NCBI RefSeq assembly: GCF_022867865.1
Contig: NZ_JALIEC010000001.1
Location: 62,001 to 126,000 of the forward strand
Length of the DNA: 64,000 nt
Source of the DNA: Phaeobacter sp. J2-8
GTDB taxonomy: Bacteria; Pseudomonadota; Alphaproteobacteria; Rhodobacterales; Rhodobacteraceae
Reading direction: 5' to 3'
Shown piece by piece: positions 18,737 through 27,842 of this stretch. Positions within the stretch are counted from its first letter, which is position 1; every line of letters begins with the position of its first letter. Under the pieces are notes generated by a model. The model saw only the letters and a list, made by a program, of their open reading frames with translations, made no database searches and had not been told where the DNA came from. Made by a program: the position numbers and the translations under genes.

Positions 18737-19889
18737 AGATTGGCAACTCGGCGGATTTGGGCTTTATCTTCATTGGCCGTTTTGCGAGGCGAAATGCCCC
18801 TATTGCGATTTTAACAGCCATGTCACCCGCCGAATTGATCATGAGACCTGGACCGCAGCCTATTTGATAGAAATCGACCGAATTGCCGCAGAGACCCCGG
18901 ACCGGGTCTTGCGGTCGGTTTATTTTGGCGGTGGGACACCGTCGTTGATGCAGGTCAGCACCGTCGGCGCCATTTTGGAACGTATCGCTGCGCGCTGGAC
19001 CCTGGCGAATGACGTTGAAATCACCCTTGAGGCCAACCCAAGTTCCGTTGAAGCAGCGCGGTTTGCCGGCTTTCGCGACGCCGGTGTCAACCGCGTGTCG
19101 CTTGGGGTTCAGGCGTTGAATGATCCGGATTTGAAACGCCTCGGCAGGTTGCATGATCTCGGCCAGGCCGAAGCGGCAATTGAAATTGCGCAAACGACGT
19201 TTGACCGGATGAGTTTCGATCTGATCTACGCCCGTCAGGACCAAAGCATTGATGATTGGCGGGCTGAGCTGCAACGTGCTTTGGACATGGGCGCAAGTCA
19301 TCTGTCGCTCTATCAATTGACAATCGAAGACGGCACCGCATTTGGGGACCGATTTCGCGCCGGAAAACTGCGGGGTCTGCCGCAAGACGACATCGCCGCT
19401 GATATGTATGAGGTGACACAGGAGATGTGTTCCGCCGCGGGATTGCCGGCCTATGAGGTGTCAAATCATGCGCGCAGCGGTCAGGAATCCCGACATAATT
19501 TGATCTATTGGCGGGGCGGAGATTACGCCGGTATCGGGCCGGGCGCACACGGGCGGCTGACGCTGCAAGGGCAACGGTGGGCCACAGAGGCCCGGCGCAA
19601 CCCCGGTGCCTGGCTCCACGCCGTCAAGGAAAACGACGCAGAGCAGCGTGATCCCCTATCACTTCAAGATATTGGGTTGGAATACCTGATGATGGGGCTT
19701 CGTACTATTGAACCACTTGATTTGGACAGGCTGGAGCGTCGCACCGGCCTATCCATCCCATCCGACAGATTGCAATCTCTCGTCTCACTTGGGGTTTTGA
19801 CCCATCAGGATCGCCAAATTGCCGTCACCGCCGCCGGACGTCCGGTACTCAATGCGGTAATCGGCGAGTTGATCAGAGATTTCAGCTGA
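18714..19889 (+). CDS. hemW: Heme chaperone HemW (radical SAM, HemN-like)
   Basis: The 391-residue radical SAM protein has its iron-sulfur cluster motif in FCEAKCPYCDF (CxxxCxxC, about residues 24-34), followed by YFGGGTPSLM, LEANPSSV and RVSLGVQALND. It belongs to the HemW group: the family inserts heme into target proteins and lacks true coproporphyrinogen dehydrogenase activity. It has no ATG at the expected place; TTG at 18714 or TTG at 18729 are the candidates, both overlapping rdgB. This placement between rdgB and the par region is common in alphaproteobacteria. Confidence 0.9.
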   Translation: MWQDALTEDWQLGGFGLYLHWPFCEAKCPYCDFNSHVTRRIDHETWTAAYLIEIDRIAAETPDRVLRSVYFGGGTPSLMQVSTVGAILERIAARWTLANDVEITLEANPSSVEAARFAGFRDAGVNRVSLGVQALNDPDLKRLGRLHDLGQAEAAIEIAQTTFDRMSFDLIYARQDQSIDDWRAELQRALDMGASHLSLYQLTIEDGTAFGDRFRAGKLRGLPQDDIAADMYEVTQEMCSAAGLPAYEVSNHARSGQESRHNLIYWRGGDYAGIGPGAHGRLTLQGQRWATEARRNPGAWLHAVKENDAEQRDPLSLQDIGLEYLMMGLRTIEPLDLDRLERRTGLSIPSDRLQSLVSLGVLTHQDRQIAVTAAGRPVLNAVIGELIRDFS

Positions 19890-19932
19890 TCAAACGTCCT
19901 ATTGTTGGCAGAATATTGCTTCGCCGTCGATT

Positions 19933-20826
19933 TCACGATCCGGCGAGCAATCGACAAATGTCATCAAGTTGCTCCAGCGAACTATAGTTCAGTACGAGCT
20001 TGCCGCCTTCGGTCCCTGCTTTGTGCTCTACACTCACTCGAAGCCCCAGATGCGCAGATAGATCGCCCTCAAGTGCGCGCGTGTCGGCGTCTTTTCCGCC
20101 GCCTGATGATGCAGCTCCACCGAACTCACTTTTCGAGGGGGCCTCTGGCTTGGGCGATTTGACAGCTTTTTCCGTATCACGGACAGAAAGGCCCTGTGAT
20201 ACGATCCGACGCGCCATGCCAATCGGATCTTCGCAGGGAACAAGCGCCCGGGCGTGTCCGGCCGAAAGATCCCCGGCGCGCAACATGTCAAGCACGTCAC
20301 CGGGCAGATTCAAAAGGCGAAGTAGGTTGGCAATGTGGCTGCGGCTTTTGCCGAGCGCACTGGCCAATTTTTCTTGGGTATGACCAAACCTATCCATCAA
20401 TTGGCGATAGCCCATCGCCTCTTCCACGGGGTTCAGATCCGCACGTTGGATGTTTTCAATGATCGCAACTTCCAACACTTCTGTGTCAGTAAACTCGCGA
20501 ACAATAACCGGAACTTCATGCAGTTGCGCCATTTGGGCGGCGCGCCAGCGGCGTTCCCCCGCAACGATTTCGAACTGATCCTCGCCTTTTGGCCGCACGA
20601 TCAGCGGCTGGATGACACCCTTGGTCGCAATGGAATTCGCCAATTCCTGCAGCGCATCCGGCAAAAATTGCCGCCGTGGCTGTTCAGGATTTGGGAAGAT
20701 CTGTTCAACCGGAATGTGACGATCCGCGCGCCGAGGTGTTTCCGCGTTTTCAGTAGGTTCAACGTCCGCCATCAACGCGGAAAGACCGCGACCCAGGCCG
20801 CGGCGCTTCTCTTTTCCTGAATTCAT
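19933..20826 (-). CDS. parB: Chromosome-partitioning protein ParB
   Basis: ParB binds parS and spreads as a CTP-dependent clamp to mark the origin region for segregation. The 297-residue protein opens MNSGKEKRRGLGRGLSALM and has the ParB/Srx domain with GERRWRAAQMA (the arginine patch, normally GERRxRA), an HTH with TQEKLASALGKSRSHIANLLRLL that reads parS, and a C-terminal dimerisation domain after a charged linker. The open frame extends 48 codons upstream into the parA end, but ATG 20826 is the family start. It follows parA by 13 bases. Two perfect parS sites lie within 4 kb. Confidence 0.96.
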   Translation of the reverse strand: MNSGKEKRRGLGRGLSALMADVEPTENAETPRRADRHIPVEQIFPNPEQPRRQFLPDALQELANSIATKGVIQPLIVRPKGEDQFEIVAGERRWRAAQMAQLHEVPVIVREFTDTEVLEVAIIENIQRADLNPVEEAMGYRQLMDRFGHTQEKLASALGKSRSHIANLLRLLNLPGDVLDMLRAGDLSAGHARALVPCEDPIGMARRIVSQGLSVRDTEKAVKSPKPEAPSKSEFGGAASSGGGKDADTRALEGDLSAHLGLRVSVEHKAGTEGGKLVLNYSSLEQLDDICRLLAGS

Positions 20827-20839
20827 AGATCGCCCCCGA

Positions 20840-21649
20840 TTATGCTGCGCGTCGTGCGTTCTTGCCGACGAGTTCTTGCGCCAAAGCGCGATATGCCATC
20901 GCGCCTTTGGAACCACTATCATATTCCAACACGGGAATGGAATAGGACGGTGCTTCGCTAACCCGAACATTTCTGGGAATCAGGGTTTGGAACACCAAAT
21001 CACCAAGATTATCCCGCGCGTCCGTTTCGACCTGTTGCGAAAGATTGTTGCGGGAATCGTACATGGTCAGCACCACGCCCTCGATCCGGAGTGCGGGGTT
21101 TGCGGTTTGGCGCACTTCCCGAATGGTCAACATCAATTGCGAGAGCCCCTCCAAGGCAAAAAATTCGCTTTGAAGTGGAACAAGAATGGAATGTGCAGCC
21201 ACCATGGCGTTCACTGTCAAAAGGTTCAGCGAAGGTGGGCAATCTATCAAGACGAAGTCGAATTTGAATTGATCAATGGCCGTTTGCCGCAAGGAATCAT
21301 GCAACAGAAAACTGCGTTTTTCGTTTGAGATCAGTTCGATATCTGCCGATGAGAGGTCCACAGTTGCCGGTATGATCGCGAGGTTTTTGACAGCCGTGGT
21401 CTTGATTGCCTCTGCAAGATCGACATCTTCCAGCAACAATTCATAGGTTGTAAGGTCCCGATCCTTCGGCACCACCCCCATTCCGGTAGATGCGTTGCCC
21501 TGAGGGTCGAGATCGACAATCAGAACATTGAACCCCTGCTCGGCCAAAGCCGCGCCGAGGTTGATTGTGGTCGTGGTTTTACCAACTCCACCTTTTTGAT
21601 TAGCGACAGCGATGATCTTTGGACCAGCGGGCCGGATCGGATCAGACAC
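20840..21649 (-). CDS. parA: Chromosome-partitioning ATPase ParA
   Basis: ParA is the ATPase that moves ParB-parS complexes along the nucleoid. The 269-residue protein shows the deviant Walker A KGGVGKTTTTINLG (about 19-32), Walker A' VDLDPQGNASTGMG and Walker B DFVLIDCPPSLNLLT. There is no N-terminal HTH, as expected for a chromosomal ParA (type Ib/Soj-like). The start overlaps the rsmG stop by eight bases, and parB follows, so rsmG-parA-parB are translationally packed. Confidence 0.96.
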   Translation of the reverse strand: MSDPIRPAGPKIIAVANQKGGVGKTTTTINLGAALAEQGFNVLIVDLDPQGNASTGMGVVPKDRDLTTYELLLEDVDLAEAIKTTAVKNLAIIPATVDLSSADIELISNEKRSFLLHDSLRQTAIDQFKFDFVLIDCPPSLNLLTVNAMVAAHSILVPLQSEFFALEGLSQLMLTIREVRQTANPALRIEGVVLTMYDSRNNLSQQVETDARDNLGDLVFQTLIPRNVRVSEAPSYSIPVLEYDSGSKGAMAYRALAQELVGKNARRAA

Positions 21650-22246
21650 GGGAAATCTCTCCTATTCGAAGAATGACGGCGCCTTCTTGGGTACGACTTT
21701 TAATTATCTCGTGCTGAAATGAAAACATGCTCTCTGCCTCTTTCAGCTCTTTTTTCCAGGTCACGCCCTTTGGAAAGAGCGCGAATCCATCGGGGTTGAG
21801 GTGTAGACTGGCGAAATCAAGCAACTTGGCCAGCGGCGCAAGTGCTCGGGCGGAAATTACGTCTGCGTTCTGGGGCGTAATCGCCTCTATTCTCTCGGCA
21901 ATAACCTCTGCCTTACATCCGGTTTCGCGAAGGACAGTTCGCAGGAAGGTCGATTTACGTAAATCGGACTCGACCATTGTGACCGTTAGATCTGGATTAG
22001 ACAACGCAATCACCAATCCAGGCAGGCCACCGCCCGAACCAAGATCAACCCATTTTTCACCCGTAGCTCCAGCTGCCTCAACAACCTGGATTAAATTGCA
22101 ATATGACGCTCCCAGACTTGATCCATCGTTGACTTGGACACAAGGTTTATGCGCGGTGACCACTTGCGAAGCAATGCCACGAATATTTCCAATCGATCAA
22201 ATGTTTCACGTGAAACATTGAGAGACTCAGGTGTTGGGTTAATCAT
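21642..22246 (-). CDS. rsmG: 16S rRNA (guanine527-N7)-methyltransferase, frameshifted in this sequence
   Basis: RsmG (GidB) methylates G527 of 16S rRNA. Frame one starts [19 protein letters not shown] at 22246 and ends in a stop at 22091 after VWERHIA. Frame two continues [21 protein letters not shown] and contains the SAM-binding GSGGGLPGL motif. One missing base near 22099 (GCA-GAT-TTA expected) restores the family's RHIxD segment and a protein of about 201 residues. The start codon overlaps the mnmG stop (ATGA). A perfect parS palindrome lies in its first 50 bases, read as NVSRETFD. Confidence 0.9.
22200..22219. other. parS site within rsmG
   Basis: A 20-base perfect palindrome, AATGTTTCACGTGAAACATT, contains the 16-base parS core TGTTTCACGTGAAACA (22202-22217), identical to the alphaproteobacterial ParB target. 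It lies inside the 5' end of rsmG, about 1.4 kb from parB and 4.8 kb from the predicted origin. Confidence 0.9.
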
Positions 22247-24114
22247 GCACTGCGCCGCTGTGAAAGTTTTCGCAACCACGAAAGGATCAATGTCAGCGCC
22301 GCCGGCGTCATACCCTCTACCCGAGACGCTTGAAGGATATTCTCTGGCCGGGCTGTGTTCAGCTTTGACTTCAATTCGTTCGACAGCCCCTGCACCAGGT
22401 CATAGGAAAAATCCGCCGGGATTGTCAGTTTCTCGTCACGTTTGAGCGCCTCAACATCACGGTTCTGCCGATCCACATAGTTTGAGTAGAGAGCATCGCG
22501 AGCCAACTGATCAACAATTTCCGGATCGAGATCGTTCAATCCGGGAACCAATGGGCCAAGTTCAGCAACGGTCACGTTGGGAAAGGATAGAAGTTGATAG
22601 GCGCTGCGGCGAACACCGTCATTGGCAACAACAATTCCAACACCCGCAACATCGCGCGGCGTGAAGGTATTGGACTGTAGCATATCCAGTCCGGTCTCGA
22701 GTTTTTCTGCCTTTTCACTATACACCGCTTTCCGCGCGTCACCCACGCAACCTATTGAGATGCCACGCGGCGTCAGTCGCTGATCTGCATTGTCAGCTCT
22801 GAGAGAAAGACGGAACTCAGCCCGAGAGGTGAACATCCGATAGGGCTCGGACACGCCTCTGCTGATCAGGTCATCGACCATCACACCAATGTAACTTTCC
22901 GAACGGCTAAACAGAACGGGATCTTTTTTCAGAGCATGCGTCGCCGCGTTCAATCCGGCAACCAGACCCTGGGCCGCAGCTTCTTCATAGCCCGTGGTGC
23001 CATTGATTTGACCAGCCAAAAAGAAGCCGCTCAACCCCTTTAGTGCAAGTTGCGAGTTCAGCGCGCGTGGGTCGACGTAATCATATTCGATTGCATACCC
23101 GGGTTGAAGAATTTCCACATTCTCCAGCCCACGGATTGACCGGACATAGTCGTGTTGAACTTCTTCTGGAAGGCTAGTGGAAATCCCATTTGGATAGACC
23201 GCGTTGGTGTTAAGTCCCTCAGGTTCCAGAAAAATTTGGTGACTGGCTTTGTCGGCAAAGCGTACGACCTTATCCTCAATCGACGGACAATACCGCGGGC
23301 CGACGCCATCAATATGACCACCGTACATCGCTGAGCGATCAAGAATTCTTGCGAATAATCTCGTGGGTGGCTTCATTCGTATGGGTAATCCCACAGGGAA
23401 GCTGTGCCAATGTCGGCCCGGTGGACAGAAAGGAAAACAACACAGGGTTCTATCGCCCGGCTGATTTTCCAATAGATCCCAATTGATGGTCTCGGAATTC
23501 AATCTCGGCGGTGTACCTGTTTTCAAGCGGCCGATCGGCAGGTCCATTGCGTACAAACGATCCGCCAGCGCGTTCGAAGCATTATCGCCCATTCGTCCGC
23601 CGGAATAAGACACATCCCCGATATGGATCAATCCGTGCAAAAACGTGCCGGTGGTCAAAACCACGGCAGTCGCACTCAGCTCAGATCCATCCGAGAGAAC
23701 GACGCCATTGACGGTCGTTCCAGTCATGCGCAGATCGGCAACCTCACCCTCGACAATCGTAAGACCGGGAAGAGACTGCATTTCCTTCAACATCTCTTGA
23801 CGATAAACCGCACGATCTACCTGCGCTCTGGGGCCTTGAACAGCGGGGCCTTTACGCCGATTGAGCAATCGAAACTGAATACCGGCACGGTCGGCAACGC
23901 GGCCGATGACGCCGTCCAGCGCATCAACTTCGCGAACCAAATGGCCTTTACCCAACCCGCCAACAGCGGGATTACAGGAAAGAACCCCTATCCCGTCGAT
24001 TTTCAGCGTAACAAGAGCGGTCTTGGCCCCCATCCGCGCCGAAGCATGCGCGGCATCACAACCAGCATGTCCACCACCCACCACGATGACGTCAAAATGT
24101 TTCACGTGAAACAC
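22243..24114 (-). CDS. mnmG: tRNA uridine-5-carboxymethylaminomethyl modification enzyme MnmG (GidA)
   Basis: With MnmE, this FAD protein makes cmnm5U at the wobble position of several tRNAs. The 623-residue frame starts [18 protein letters not shown] with the FAD-binding GxGxxG, then [25 protein letters not shown] and the C-terminal [11 protein letters not shown]...IPADFSY block. The start codon is GTG (24112-24114), overlapping a parS site. Between about 23346 and 23449 the reading frame is shifted: two compensating indels replace the conserved segment [20 protein letters not shown] by unrelated residues. That is probably a sequence error. The gene overlaps rsmG by four bases and is two bases from mnmE. 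Confidence 0.95.
   Translation of the reverse strand: MFHVKHFDVIVVGGGHAGCDAAHASARMGAKTALVTLKIDGIGVLSCNPAVGGLGKGHLVREVDALDGVIGRVADRAGIQFRLLNRRKGPAVQGPRAQVDRAVYRQEMLKEMQSLPGLTIVEGEVADLRMTGTTVNGVVLSDGSELSATAVVLTTGTFLHGLIHIGDVSYSGGRMGDNASNALADRLYAMDLPIGRLKTGTPPRLNSETINWDLLENQPGDRTLCCFPFCPPGRHWHSFPVGLPIRMKPPTRLFARILDRSAMYGGHIDGVGPRYCPSIEDKVVRFADKASHQIFLEPEGLNTNAVYPNGISTSLPEEVQHDYVRSIRGLENVEILQPGYAIEYDYVDPRALNSQLALKGLSGFFLAGQINGTTGYEEAAAQGLVAGLNAATHALKKDPVLFSRSESYIGVMVDDLISRGVSEPYRMFTSRAEFRLSLRADNADQRLTPRGISIGCVGDARKAVYSEKAEKLETGLDMLQSNTFTPRDVAGVGIVVANDGVRRSAYQLLSFPNVTVAELGPLVPGLNDLDPEIVDQLARDALYSNYVDRQNRDVEALKRDEKLTIPADFSYDLVQGLSNELKSKLNTARPENILQASRVEGMTPAALTLILSWLRKLSQRRSA
24098..24113. other. 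parS site overlapping the mnmG start codon
   Basis: TGTTTCACGTGAAACA is a perfect match to the ParB-binding consensus. It covers the mnmG translation start, encoding the N-terminal residues FHVKH, and is about 2.9 kb from the predicted origin. The two perfect sites are 1.9 kb apart. Confidence 0.9.
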
Positions 24115-24116
24115 TC

Positions 24117-25402
24117 CTATTTTCCGACACAGAACCGAGAGAATATTTCATCAAGCAGGTCCTCGACGTCGACCCGCCCGAGCAACCCCTCTAACGCACG
24201 AATCGCGATGCGTAACTCTTCTGCAGCTATATCATATCCATCCGGTCCTTTTTGAACCCAATCTTTCGCAATCTTAAGTCCCGCCAGCGCGCGTTCCATT
24301 TCGTCACGGTGCCGCATATGCGTCGCCAAACCCGCATTTGCACTTCGATCCGTCAACACATCCGTTATGCGAGACACAAGATGGTCGATTCCTACACCAG
24401 ATTTCGCGGAAACCGACAATCCGTCTACTTGATGAAGATCGGCCTTCGCAGTCACCACAAGATCACCCGGCAAGACTTCTATATCCGGGGTATCTCCTGG
24501 AAGCAAAAGTATCATGCGCAGATCTGCCGCCAGCGCCCTTTCGCGCGCCCGCGCAACGCCCATTGCCTCAATCTGATCTTCGGTCTCACGCAGACCCGCA
24601 GTATCAAGCAAGGTCACCGGAAGGCCATTCAAATCCATGCGAACTTCAATCACATCCCGCGTTGTGCCAGCAATTTCCGATGTGATCGCCGCTTCACGAC
24701 CCGCCAGGGCATTGAGCAGCGTCGATTTTCCGACGTTGGGTTTTCCAACAATTGCGACTTCGAATCCGGATCGAATCCGTTCTGATACTGCAACCCCCGC
24801 AACCTGCCGTGCAATATCCTCTTCAACACCATCCAACAGCGACGCGACCTCTGGCGTGACATCAACCGGCACTTCTTCATCGGCAAAATCAATGACCGCC
24901 TCTAACAGCGCCGCGGCCCGGACCAAATCATTGCGCCATTTCGCAACCAATCGCCCAAGATCACCGGACAGCACGCGCAACGCCTGACGTCTCTGCGCCT
25001 CGGTCTCGGCATCAATCAAATCTACCAAGCCTTCGGTCTGGGCCAGATCCATACATTCATTGTCAAATGCACGGCGGGTAAATTCGCGGCTTGCGCCAAC
25101 CGAAGACCGGACATTGCCGTCAGCTCTGCCAGAATCTTGCGCACCACCGCAACAGAGCCATGAACTTGCAGCTCAACACTCTCTTCCCCAGTAAAGCTCG
25201 CGCCGTTGGAGAAACACAAAACCAGCGCCTGATCAATGCGGCGCCCTGCCCGATCGGTCAGGATCCGCAGGCCAGCGCGACGCGGCTCTGGCAGATCCCC
25301 GCAAAGCAATCGGCCCGCGGCAAATGCCTGCGGGCCGGAAATCCGAATGACCGACACGCCGGCCTTTCCCTGGGCCGATGCCAGGGCAAATATGGTGTCC
25401 AT
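24117..25402 (-). CDS. mnmE: tRNA modification GTPase MnmE, frameshifted in this sequence
   Basis: MnmE (TrmE) is the GTPase partner of MnmG. Two frames join to about 428 residues. The first starts [23 protein letters not shown] and ends GLRLAQA; the second continues with the expected [10 protein letters not shown], then [14 protein letters not shown], and the G domain with GKPNVGKST (G1), the [10 protein letters not shown] switch and the C-terminal catalytic cysteine in FCVGK. One missing C at about 25087 (+ strand) explains the break; GGCGAATTT restores the conserved GEFTRRAF. It lies between rho (13 bases) and mnmG (2 bases). Confidence 0.93.
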
Positions 25403-25415
25403 TGCCGCCCCCGGC

Positions 25416-26687
25416 TCAGGTGTTCATCGAATCGAAGAATTCCGAATTCGTTTTGGTCTGCTTCAATTTCGACAGCAGGAATTCCACCGCATCTGTTGTC
25501 CCCATCGGGTTCAGGATGCGCCGCAACACAAATGTCTTTTGCAGATCCAGCTTTTCGATCAACAGATCTTCTTTCCGCGTTCCGGATTTCAGAATATCGA
25601 TCGCCGGGAACACGCGTTTGTCTGCAACCTTGCGATCCAAGACAATCTCACAGTTGCCGGTCCCTTTGAATTCCTCAAAGATCACCTTATCCATCCGGCT
25701 GCCGGTGTCGATCAGTGCAGTTGAGATAATGGTAAGCGAACCACCCTCTTCGATGTTACGCGCCGCACCAAAAAACCGTTTCGGACGCTGCAGGGCGTTG
25801 GCGTCGACACCACCGGTCAGAACCTTGCCGGAGGACGGCACCACCGTGTTGAACGCCCGGCCGAGCCGCGTGATGGAATCGAGCAGGATCACCACGTCGC
25901 GTTTATGTTCAACCAGACGTTTGGCTTTCTCGATCACCATCTCCGACACTGCAACGTGACGCGCCGCAGGTTCATCAAAGGTCGACGAAATGACCTCGCC
26001 TTTGACCGACCGCTGCATGTCCGTCACTTCTTCGGGACGTTCATCAATCAGCAAAACGATCAGATAGCATTCCGGGTGATTGGATTCGATCGAATGCGCA
26101 ATATTCTGGAGCAACACGGTTTTACCGGTCCGCGGCGGCGCGACGATCAAGGCCCGCTGGCCCTTGCCAATCGGCGCAACCAGGTCGATCACCCGTGCCG
26201 AGCGGTCCTTGATGGTCGGATCTTCGATTTCCATCTTGAACCGTTCATCGGGGTAAAGCGGCGTCAGGTTATCAAAAGCAATCTTGTGCTTGGCGCGTTC
26301 AGGATCCTGGAAATTGATCGCTGTCACATTGATCAAGGCAAAATAGCGTTCGCTGTCGTCCGGCGCGCTGATTTCCCCTTCAATCGTATCCCCGGTGCGC
26401 AAGGAGAACTTGCGGATCATCGTCGGCGATACATAGATGTCATCAGGACCCGGAAGGTAATTCGCTTCGGGGGATCTCAGAAATCCAAACCCGTCCTGCA
26501 ACACCTCCAGAACACCATCACCAGAGACTTTCCATCCCTCATCCGCGCGTTCACGCAGGATTTGGAACATGATCTCACCCTTGCGCATGGTCGAGGCATT
26601 CTCGATCTCCAGCTCCTCTGCCATGGAAAGGAGGTCCTTGGGGCTCTTGGCCTTCAGGTCAGCAAGGTTCAGGTGTTCTTCTGTCAT
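25416..26687 (-). CDS. rho: Transcription termination factor Rho
   Basis: Rho is the hexameric RNA helicase that ends transcripts at C-rich sites. The 423-residue protein starts [20 protein letters not shown], has the cold-shock RNA-binding domain ([21 protein letters not shown], in two pieces), Walker [12 protein letters not shown] at about residue 178, and the R-loop region [12 protein letters not shown]. Length is typical. I start at ATG 26687; the frame is open to 26750 without similarity. Its start faces the predicted oriC. Confidence 0.97.
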   Translation of the reverse strand: MTEEHLNLADLKAKSPKDLLSMAEELEIENASTMRKGEIMFQILRERADEGWKVSGDGVLEVLQDGFGFLRSPEANYLPGPDDIYVSPTMIRKFSLRTGDTIEGEISAPDDSERYFALINVTAINFQDPERAKHKIAFDNLTPLYPDERFKMEIEDPTIKDRSARVIDLVAPIGKGQRALIVAPPRTGKTVLLQNIAHSIESNHPECYLIVLLIDERPEEVTDMQRSVKGEVISSTFDEPAARHVAVSEMVIEKAKRLVEHKRDVVILLDSITRLGRAFNTVVPSSGKVLTGGVDANALQRPKRFFGAARNIEEGGSLTIISTALIDTGSRMDKVIFEEFKGTGNCEIVLDRKVADKRVFPAIDILKSGTRKEDLLIEKLDLQKTFVLRRILNPMGTTDAVEFLLSKLKQTKTNSEFFDSMNT

Positions 26688-27242
26688 GAAATATCCGCGC
26701 CTGCGCCGCTTCTTGGCGTTCTGGCAAGTTCTGAATGGGAAATGCGCCAACCGGACGGTAGCGTAGGCCTTAGGTAAAGAGACTGGCGACCAAAGTCAAT
26801 CTTTGCCGTTACCGATTTTCTTCGGCGGCCTGTCGTTCGTGTGGGTTCTTATTAAAATAAAGAAAAGAAAAGAAAGGATGATGAAGGTTAGTGTCGCGGT
26901 TTCTTGTGGATTATCTTGTGATCCCTAGACTTATCAACACTGTGCGAAACCTGACAGGTGCTTGGGGGAAAGATTTGGACCTCGGCAATCAGTCTTTGGA
27001 AATTTCAATTGTTTTCAGCCCGTTGACCAGGGATTTGGCCTGTTCCGGCCTGTGTGTATCTCCGGGGGTGAAATCAGGATGGATGATATCCCCCCTGCTG
27101 CGGGTTTATGCTTTTCCCGTTGTTAAAACTTTTGTGACAAGGCCACGAGATACGCGGTCTGTGGATGTATCCGGTCTCGACCTTTAAGTTTCGCTTCGGT
27201 ATTCCTTAATTCGTTCCGCCGCTTATCCACGGATTTATCCAC
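26688..27242. other. Predicted chromosomal replication origin (oriC), non-coding gap between rho and maf
   Basis: This 555-base gap between divergent rho and maf is the longest stretch without a gene outside the decayed island. It holds an AT-rich, purine-biased tract (26847-26876, TTCTTATTAAAATAAAG then AAAAGAAAAG), fit for unwinding. DnaA boxes, some degenerate, lie at 26905-26913 (TGTGGATTA), 26931-26939 (TTATCAACA), 26941-26949 (TGTGCGAAA, weak), 27160-27168 (TGTGGATGT, weak), 27223-27231 (TTATCCACG) and 27235-27243 (TTATCCACA, perfect). Genes on both sides are transcribed away, and parAB and parS are close. Roseobacter genomes commonly place the origin at this junction. An open frame of 98 codons at 26891-27187 is probably chance. 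Confidence 0.8.
27223..27231 (+). other. DnaA box (TTATCCACG)
   Basis: One mismatch from TTATCCACA. It is in the same orientation as the perfect box three bases downstream, with 12 bases from start to start, so they lie about one helical turn apart. Confidence 0.7.
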
Positions 27243-27243
27243 A
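27235..27243 (+). other. Perfect DnaA box overlapping the maf start
   Basis: TTATCCACA matches the DnaA consensus at all nine positions. Its last A is the first base of the maf ATG (27243-27245). DnaA bound here would cover the maf ribosome binding region. Confidence 0.85.
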
Positions 27244-27842
27244 TGAAAAAACCGCTTGTTTTGGCATCTGCCTCCGAAGTTCGCGCAGATTTGCTGCGGC
27301 GGGCACATGTGCAGGTTGAAACGATGCCATCACGGATTGATGAAGAATTGGTAAAGGCCGGGATGTTGGCCGAAGATGCCAGCCCACGGGATATCGCCGA
27401 TCTGCTGGCAGAGATGAAAGCAACCAAGGCCGCTGGTAAACGGCCCGATGCGCTTGTGCTTGGTTGTGATCAGGTGCTGGACCTGAACGGCAGCCTGCTG
27501 TCGAAACCAAGTTCGCCACAGGATGCGGTCCGGAAATTGCATCTAATGCGGGGTCAACGGCACAAGCTTCTGTCTGCCTGCGTCGCGGTGGAAGACGGCA
27601 AACCGGTCTGGCGACATGTCGGGGTTGTGACCCTGCAGATGCGCGACCTGTCGGATACTTATGTGGACGACTATGTCGACCGCAACTGGGACAGCATCCA
27701 ATCCAGCGTTGGCGCCTATAAATTGGAAGAAGAAGGCAGCCGCTTGTTTACATCAATCAGCGGAGATTACTTCTCTGTACTTGGCCTTCCGCTTCTGCCC
27801 CTGTTGAATTGGCTCGCGATTCGAGGAGACATTGCAACATGA
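27243..27842 (+). CDS. Maf family nucleoside triphosphate pyrophosphatase
   Basis: Maf proteins hydrolyse modified or canonical pyrimidine or methylated guanosine triphosphates to monophosphates. The 199-residue product starts MKKPLVLASASEVRADLL, the family's SASxxR opening, then VLGCDQVLDLNGSLLSKP with the catalytic aspartate, and SVGAYKLEEEGSRLF near the end. This divergent subgroup is the one found beside aroE and coaE in Rhodobacterales. There is no good Shine-Dalgarno sequence before the ATG; a perfect DnaA box ends at its first base. The stop overlaps the aroE start (ATGA). Confidence 0.92.
   Translation: MKKPLVLASASEVRADLLRRAHVQVETMPSRIDEELVKAGMLAEDASPRDIADLLAEMKATKAAGKRPDALVLGCDQVLDLNGSLLSKPSSPQDAVRKLHLMRGQRHKLLSACVAVEDGKPVWRHVGVVTLQMRDLSDTYVDDYVDRNWDSIQSSVGAYKLEEEGSRLFTSISGDYFSVLGLPLLPLLNWLAIRGDIAT

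Noticed and set aside
26891-27187. 98-codon open frame inside the rho-maf gap
   Set aside because: No known motif, no good ribosome binding site, and it spans DnaA boxes; chance open frame in the predicted origin is more likely.
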